This document shows, piece by piece, positions 57,380 through 64,000 of a stretch of DNA of 64,000 nt. The stretch's first letter is position 1. Each line of letters opens with the position of its first letter. A model generated the notes under the pieces. That model was not told where the DNA came from. It did not search any database and worked only from the letters and a program-made list of their open reading frames with translations. The position numbers and the translations under genes were made by a program. Source of the DNA: Raffaelea ambrosiae (lineage: Eukaryota > Ascomycota > Sordariomycetes > Ophiostomatales > Ophiostomataceae). Location: positions 434,001 to 498,000 of the forward strand of contig PCDI01000019.1 of assembly GCA_002778195.1 (NCBI GenBank), read 5' to 3'.

Positions 57380-57820
57380 TTTTTGGGGAGGGTGAGATAG
57401 GATTGTACACAAATTATTTTAAGAAATTCAAATAAAATGATATGCCAGAAGAGGAAGACCGGAGTTGTTGCTCTTGGAAGTGATTCCTGTCGAGGTAGGT
57501 GCCTTCTAGTAGGGGTTGGACAAAGAAAAAGGCAACTTCTTGTACCGTGCACGTGACGACATGTTATTCCCATCCTTCCATATACCGCCGGACGCAACTC
57601 TGTGAATCGCCCGCAGTCTGGTCACAGGAGATGCGTGTCGGTGATAGGTCTTATTGGCAGCGCAGCGCTTAGGCCATGCATGACCGGGGGGATATGGAGC
57701 CGGAAATACGATCCTCCCCGCCAATCCGTATTTGATTGCCTCACAACGACCTTCTATTGCTGGAAGGCTCCAGACAAAGCAAGCAGAAAGAAACAAACGG
57801 CTACCAGAATTTGAGAAATC
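57380..57820. other. Divergent promoter of FN3K/NLR pair, copy 2
   Basis: 441 bp between start codons, nearly the same as the 439 bp of copy 1. One CACGTG at 57550-57555. No gene. Confidence 0.55.
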
Positions 57821-60800
57821 ATGGTAAGCCGTACTTCATTTTCCCAATGGAACAATTGTTGGCGGGTCAGCTCACTCATATTTGCTCTGCAGTTTCGGAA
57901 ACTCTCTCGATTCAGCAGAAAGCCTAGCACAGGCGATGACCAACCCGGCGTTCCGGATATTCCTTCCATCCCACGCAGCCCAAGTCCAAACCCAAGCACT
58001 ACTTCCACTGCTACACAGGAACTCTCCCGCACGGGAAGCATTTTGTTTGGCCGAAGAGATAGCGAGGCATATTGTGTTGATGCCGGTCCGCCTGGCTTGA
58101 ATGTCGTTTACACTCCTCGAAATGGTCACCGGGCCGACATGTCTTTGTCCATGGCCTCGGTGGAAGCAGCCGACACACATGGTCCAAGATGAAAAATCCG
58201 GAACTTTTTTGGCCCCTCACATTTTTACCTTTGGAGCCCGACCTCTGCTTGGCCAGAATACTAACATTTGGATACAATGCAACTCTTCGCAGGACTGGGA
58301 GCATGGGCATGTCCATGCTAGACTTTGCCAAGGACCTCCTGTTCGATCTCAAATACGCCAGAGATGAAGACAAAGAAGATTTACATCTGGGCGATGTGAG
58401 CAATGGAATTTCAGTCTCATTTTTATATGCCTTGACTAGTTGGTTATCTTTCCCGAATTACCCTAACTGTCATCTAAGGTGCCTTTAATCTTCGTCGTCC
58501 ACAGCATGGGGGGTCTGATTGTCAAAGAGGCAAGCCGATTTTACTTTCTTTATTCTGTTTAATAATTCACCGACAATAGGATATAGGCATACATGCAAGG
58601 ACAGAATGACCCAGAATTCTCGGGCATCATCAAGTCCGTAGTGGCCATCACTTTTTTAGCTACGCCACACCGCGGGACCAACTTGGCCCAGACACTGAAT
58701 CGCATATTGCAATCCACTGCGGTCACCAACTCGAAACAATACATAGCCGAAATTTCCAAACCTCAGCCTGCAGAAACTCAATGAACAGTTTCGCCATATC
58801 GCCCCCAAGCTGGATATCGTATCCTTTTACGAGACCAAGCCAACGCCTATTGGCCTCAAAAACATGCGAGTGGTGAGATGGAGGAGCCCTAAAGAATCAC
58901 TTTCTTGTTGCTGATATATCTGAAAGATGATCCTGGAAAAAGATTCATCTGTTCTAGGCTACCCCGGGGAAACGTCCAAAGCTTTGGATGCTGATCACCA
59001 CAGCGTGTGCAAATACGACAGCCCAGAAGATCCAAATTACGTGGCCGTACGGAACATACTCAAGTCTGTTGTCAGTAAAATCATTTCGGCGAGTGACAAG
59101 TCGACTAGAAATAAGAATGCGTCGTCCAGTCGACGAGATTCCCGCGACCTGCATGCCATATTGGATATTACAGAGTTACCGATGACCGACTACAGTTATT
59201 TCCGCGACCAATGGGCACACGGTACATGCGACTGGATTCTTCATGAGGAGGCCTTTGCTGAATGGCGCCATCCACCTAGTGCCTCTGGACATCGGCTGCT
59301 CTGGCTCAATGGGGGCCCTGCATCGGGCAAATCCGTCATGTCTTCTTTCATTGTCAACCAACTAGTGGAAGACGGTGAGAGATGCCAGTACTTTTATATA
59401 CGATATGGAGACCAGAAGAAACGGACCATTAGCTTGCTCTTGCGGTCCATCGCCTACCAGATTGCTCAATGCATGCCCGAATTCATGGAGAGAGTCATTG
59501 GTCTCGGGGACGAGGCAATCAAGTTTGAGACGACCGATTCTCGCATCATCTGGATGCGCATCTTCAAGTCGATTCTTTTTGACATGGAAGAAGAAGTACA
59601 GCCATTGTTTTGGGTAATTGATGGTCTCGATGAGGCAGATGACCCTAGAGGCATCATCAAATTACTGTGCGACATTTCATCCTCAAGGGTGCCTATTCGC
59701 ATCCTTCTCGTTGGCCGCAAATCCCCAGAGATGGAAATCTACTTCCAGAGGATCCCAGGTGTCTTCTGTCTCACAACCGTGAGCATCGATGGACGGCAGC
59801 ACGACGACCTGTGTCGTTATGTTCACGATGAGCTGAATGTTCCTGGCACTGCCGAGTTTAGGGACGAGATTGCGCGGCAAATACTCGATAAAGCCCAAGC
59901 CAATTTTTTGGTAAGCTAGATCTCTTTTAGGCGGATCTTGTTGGTCTCTAAACTGACAGTGCGCTGTACTAGTGGGTACGTCTTGCTGTTGATAAGGTAA
60001 ACCTCTGCCACCGGCAAGTAGATGTGGAGGCCGCTCTGCAGCACATTCCAGCGGGGATGGAGGAACTATACGACCGTATGGCTGCTATGATTGTTGAGAT
60101 CCAGGCACCTGCAGACAAGCAGCTGGCATTCACAATTCTTCAATACACGACATGCGCTCTTCGTGCATTGACTGTCTCTGAGTTGACACAAGCCCTTGGT
60201 GATGATACATCTGGCGTGCTGGATCTCAAGAGGTCCATTATTGACCTATGCGGTGGCTTTATTGTTATCGACACCGCTGGCACGGTCAACATGATCCACC
60301 AGACTGCAAGAGAATACCTAAAGCACAGCGCAAAAAAACTGATCACCATTGATCGCAGTGCTGGTAACGAGGATCTCTTCACCAGCTGTATGAAAAGTCT
60401 GATGATGATTGGTCTTCGAGCCAAGATATCCAAAAATCAGGCCCCCGAGTTTCTGGACTACGCTGCCACATCGTGGTCTTTGCATCTTCTATCTGCACGC
60501 ATGGGGCGTCGAAATACAGCGCAGACACTCAAGAAATTTCTGACTGGAGTATGGGTTCTGACCTGGATTGAGTATTTAGCAGACACTTCCCAGCTGCGTG
60601 TGCTTGTTCAGACATCCAAGAATCTGTCGAAATATGCGTCCAAACTCAAGTCTCAGGGCATGGCACCTGTGGACGAGGCCCAGCTGATGGAAGAACTAGA
60701 GCTCTTTCAAAGTTGGGCTATCGACCTCGTCAAAGTGGCTGGAAAATTTGGCATGCCTTTGCGTCGCAATCCCAAGTCGATTTACAAACTGGTCCCCCCC

Positions 60801-62927
60801 TTCTGTCCGCCAAATTCGTCTATTTACCAGCTTTTTGGAGTACCCGAAACAAAAAGTATCGCAGTATCAGGATTGTCAGCACAGACATGGGACGACCTGG
60901 CGGGGCGCATTCCTCTAGGTGATGGCATGTTTGCGTCGTCCATAACAATAGCCGGGAATCACATATTCGTCCTCGTATCACAAGGGACTATTCTCGTCTA
61001 TGACTCTTCCACCTTTGAAGAAATCAATAGCAGTCCGATAATGCATCGCGAGCATGTAACCATGATACATGCCAATAAGACAGCCAATCTCCTGGTAACT
61101 TATGGATACCGTACAACCAAGGTTTGGGAGACTTCATCTGGGGTGTGCAAAACAACGATTGCCAATCTCTTGTCTCGGCCACGCCCGCTCGTCATGCAAT
61201 TCACGAGGAATAGCACAATGCTACTGGTCGGCTTTGATGATAAGCGCCTTCGGCTCGTTGATTTGAAAGCTGACTCTGCCACCTGGGAAATTGCGGCAGA
61301 CCTGGATGAACCGGAGCTTGATGGTCACTTCCTTAATGCCTCTAATTATATGGCCATGAACGAGGACGCCAGTCTTGTGGCGGTGGCCTACCGAGGACAC
61401 CCCCTTTCTGCCTGGGAAACTGAGGGTCCTATGCACATTGGCCACTGTTGGCGGAAGCGCAACCCAACCGCGCGAGGCGAGGTCATCCAGGGCATGTGGC
61501 TTCCACAGTCATCCGAGTTTCTGGGTCTATACATTGAGGGTGTTGTCTTCAAGTGGAACCCATATGAGAATGAGGTCGAAGAGGCCCTCATTGGCGCCAA
61601 CCGGCTTGCGCTGAACCGTGACGGTAGCCTCTTTGCGACAGGCGATGGTAAGGGTACTGTCAGGATCTTCGTCACGGCTAGTTTTGGACTCCTTTACCAG
61701 CTTTCTTCCCAGGATCCCGTTTTGGACATTTCTTTCGGTCCTGGGTCACACCGCTTTTACGACATTCGCGGCTCCTATGTCAACGTATGGGAGCCGAATT
61801 CGCTTATGAGTTTTGCTGAGAATAACGGCATGGCTAGTTTCGACAGCGACAGCGAAACAGAAAGCATTTCTGTATCAACGATGACAGCGTCCTTTCAAAG
61901 AATTGATGCCATTATGGCGATTGCCACTATGGAAAACAATCGGTTGTTTTTTTCAGGCACAGAGAATGGGGTTGTGCGTATGCATGACACGCAGCGAGGC
62001 CTACTGTCCAATGTCCACACCTCGGGATCTTTTTTGGGGATCGAGCAATTGTGTTGCAGCAGCGATGGCCGTCACCTATTTTTCTGCGACTTGGGCCGGA
62101 AAGTGACCATCATGACCGTCACCACGTCGGCCGCTCATGGCGGCAAAGATAATCCCACTGTGGAAATAAAAGCCAAACTGTCGATCAAGGATGAAGGTTC
62201 CATCCTGGGCTTGCTCTGCCACAGCGATGCCACCAAACTGCTTGTTCAGGCCCCGTCTTCTCTTCATGTCATCTGCATTGAGTCACGTACGGTGTCGCAC
62301 TCACTGCCACAGCCAAGTGCGGTAGAGATGAAGTGGATCCAACACCCACACGATGCATCACTGGTTGTTGGATTTGCCCCAAACTATGTCCTCGTCCTGG
62401 ACTGGAGTCTCAAGGAACGGGGCCGCTATATGTACGACACTTTCTCGAGAGCCTCTGAGAATTCAGGAGACGGCTCTCCAGACAACAAAGAGATAAGGGT
62501 CAACCAGGTTCTAGCATCACGCGACAAAAAGCACATACTTGTCAACGTATCTCACAAGAGCTCCCGCCAACGGGAGTCAATTCTTTTGGACTTTGAGACG
62601 ACCTCAATTGATTTATCTGAAGCAAAAAACTTACCATCAGAGACACCCACGCTGGTCAGCCCACAAATTTTGGCGCTTGATAAGGTCCCGGGGGTTCGCA
62701 AGCCGCTAGCATACCTCTTGGGAAACCGCCATGCATTTTTGTCCCAGACATACTCGGTCTGTACTTGGCAGTTGCCTTCCGGGCCGACGAAAGAATTGTT
62801 TTCTCTTCCTGGAGACTGGATCAACAAAGACTGTCTAGATCTGTGCACAGTATGGGAAAAGGAAAGAGCATTCCTCTGTCCAAGAAATGGCGAGGTTGCT
62901 GTAGTCAAGTGCGCTGCACTAGCTTAA
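57821..62927 (+). CDS. NLR-type STAND protein (hydrolase - NACHT - WD40-like), copy 2, frameshifted in the hydrolase domain
   Basis: Paralogue of the NLR at 32428-37486. Exons: 57821-58395 (possibly with an optional 69-nt intron 57824-57892), 58479-58529, 58587-58872, 58927-59910, 59973-62927. The 51-nt exon again carries the nucleophile elbow, here VVHSMGG. Its downstream intron is GC-AG (GCAAGC donor at 58530). Walker A is GGPASGKS (about 59312-59335), Walker B WVIDGLDEADD; the last exon alone is 985 codons with weak WD repeats (for example GTVRIFVTAS). Two lesions: near 58140 one base is missing before VFVHGLGGSSRHTW, and at about 58758 one extra A precedes NLSLQKLNEQF-like sequence. If real, only a protein starting downstream (for example Met at 58927) would keep NACHT and propeller. 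All other junctions are in frame. Confidence 0.8.
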
Positions 62928-63050
62928 TGTGGCGATATGTTAATAAGATATAGATGAGTGTGTTCTGCTTCGTTGTGTTTCATTATTTGTCTAATTTTCT
63001 CCAAGTTGTTATTCTGTCTAGCAGGGAAACAACTGAACATGTAACACAGC
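62928..63050. other. Short convergent spacer
   Basis: 123 bp between the NLR stop and the transporter stop; no gene. Confidence 0.5.
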
Positions 63051-64000
63051 TTATGCTTCCAGTACCTCATGGTCAATTTCGTAATCCTTGAACCTGCGCG
63101 TGGGCACATTTTCTTCAAATAGCACGTCCAACTCTTTGAATGTACGACCCTTTGTTTCAGGCAAGCAAAAGAAGCAGTAAATCGTGCAGAGCAGACTTAA
63201 ACCTGCAAACAAGAACCCGATTTTCCCTTTCCAGTTGCCCTCGTCAGTATTCATAGCATAGGGGATCGCAACAGCAAACACGATGGACCATATATGACAT
63301 GTAACAGTGGCGAGACCAATTGTCATTCCACGAAGCCTCGCGGAGGATACCTCGGCAAGAAGCACGAAGCAATATGGGCCGATGGTGATGTCGTATATGA
63401 AGTTGCAAACCAGCATAAGTGAACACTGCGCCCAGATGGGAGCTGTAGATTTCTGGGGTGCAAAGTCCAGTGTGGCAATGATGAAGCATAGCAGCATCAA
63501 CCCAATGCAGCCCCAGAGGTACGCCGGTCGCCGTCCGACGTAGGATAGAAGCCACCAGGACATGCAAGTGCCCACAAACCCGATTGCTGTTAGGCCCAGA
63601 TTCATGCTAAAGGCATCTGACGAGTCAAGGCCCGCGAGTTCAAAAAAGTATACAGCGTAGTCGATGAAGAGAATATTGCCAGTGAATGCTTGCATATCAT
63701 ATGCCATCACCTGCAAACAGTGTGTTAGTACACGGAAGGTTTCACATTTACACAGGCCACTTACACAGATGATCAGTCTCCTAAGATTTGAACCTCGAAA
63801 GCAATCCAGAATATTTGGGGCGCTGCTCTTTTTGTAGGCCTCTTCCAGGCGGAGTGTTTCCTTGATGTGACACAGTTTGAGACTGGGGTCGACCGAGGCT
63901 GTTGCTAATCTGCGAATGGATTTTTCGGCTGCTTCGTAGCGGCCCTTTTTGCACAACCAGAAAGGCGGATCGGGACAGAACGAAATGAAGATGAGCATGA
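63051..64000 (-). CDS. MFS sugar transporter, SP family (alpha-glucoside permease-like), 5' end outside window
   Basis: Only the C-terminal half is in the window; the frame is open through the right edge. Exons 63765-64000 (partial) and 63051-63710, 54-nt intron. Markers: FCPDPPFWLCKKGRYEAA, equivalent to the PESPRWL motif before the central loop, AGLDSSDAFSMNLGLTAIGF in helix 7-8, SYVGRRPAYLWG (second-half GRR motif), and FCLPETKGRTFKELDVLFE, the sugar-porter C-terminal PETKG signature. It probably takes up a di- or monosaccharide by proton symport at the plasma membrane. Which sugar cannot be said. Confidence 0.93.
   Translation of the reverse strand, partial: MLIFISFCPDPPFWLCKKGRYEAAEKSIRRLATASVDPSLKLCHIKETLRLEEAYKKSSAPNILDCFRGSNLRRLIICVSGLCKCETFRVLTHCLQVMAYDMQAFTGNILFIDYAVYFFELAGLDSSDAFSMNLGLTAIGFVGTCMSWWLLSYVGRRPAYLWGCIGLMLLCFIIATLDFAPQKSTAPIWAQCSLMLVCNFIYDITIGPYCFVLLAEVSSARLRGMTIGLATVTCHIWSIVFAVAIPYAMNTDEGNWKGKIGFLFAGLSLLCTIYCFFCLPETKGRTFKELDVLFEENVPTRRFKDYEIDHEVLEA

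Noticed and set aside
57550..57555. CACGTG in the FN3K2/NLR2 promoter as a phosphate-response site
   Set aside because: CACGTG occurs about once per 4 kb by chance and there is no phosphate gene here.
1..64000. tRNA, rRNA, CRISPR or bacterial-type operons
   Set aside because: I looked for tRNA B-box sequences and direct-repeat arrays in the gaps and saw none; intron structure shows a fungal nuclear genome.

Overview
The window is nuclear DNA of a filamentous ascomycete (Pezizomycotina; a Sordariomycete would fit, but I cannot fix the genus). Evidence: genes carry many short introns (about 50-100 nt) with GT..AG ends and CTAAC-type branch sites; gene content includes Zn2Cys6 regulators, Dal5-type and QDR-type MFS transporters, multicopper oxidases and NACHT-WD40 NLR proteins; and one AT-rich block looks like repeat-induced point mutation (RIP). 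I traced exon chains by hand; where I give exons the reading frame closes across every junction unless stated.

Layout. 1-3154: 3' part of a Zn2Cys6 transcription factor. 4858-9266: a PiT phosphate permease converging on a secreted phospholipase C/phosphoesterase, a likely phosphate-scavenging pair. 9987-11983: a membrane-anchored multicopper oxidase. 13985-16130: a ten-exon pantothenate/Dal5-type transporter. 17493-19438: a 3-hydroxyacyl-CoA dehydrogenase fused to a YWTD/NHL-type propeller. 20366-24194: a cytochrome b5/b5-reductase fusion divergent from a P450 with an extra N-terminal domain. 24414-25558: LYC1-type acetyltransferase. About 25920-27237: dead UNC93-type transporter. 27457-31997: a two-module carboxymuconolactone decarboxylase-like protein, a Dal5-type transporter and a 3-hydroxyisobutyrate dehydrogenase. 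32428-39230: NLR gene divergent from a fructosamine-3-kinase-like (FN3K) gene. 40125-41292: secreted DUF1996 protein. 44359-47492: glycine-rich protein and a DEAD-box helicase. 48066-49980: Fet3-like oxidase with altered copper ligands. 52218-53392: dead Old Yellow Enzyme gene, followed by an AT-rich RIP-like block. 54250-55993: QDR-type drug transporter. 56136-62927: a second FN3K gene divergent from a second NLR gene. 63051-64000: 3' part of a sugar transporter.

The most striking feature is that the NLR/FN3K divergent pair occurs twice, in opposite orientation, with almost the same intergenic distance (439 and 441 bp). The protein sequences have diverged well apart, so this is an old duplication or a repeatedly kept gene pair. 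It suggests that the kinase-like protein and the STAND receptor work together. In the second copy the NLR has two frameshifts, both confined to the N-terminal hydrolase domain, while NACHT and propeller remain open.
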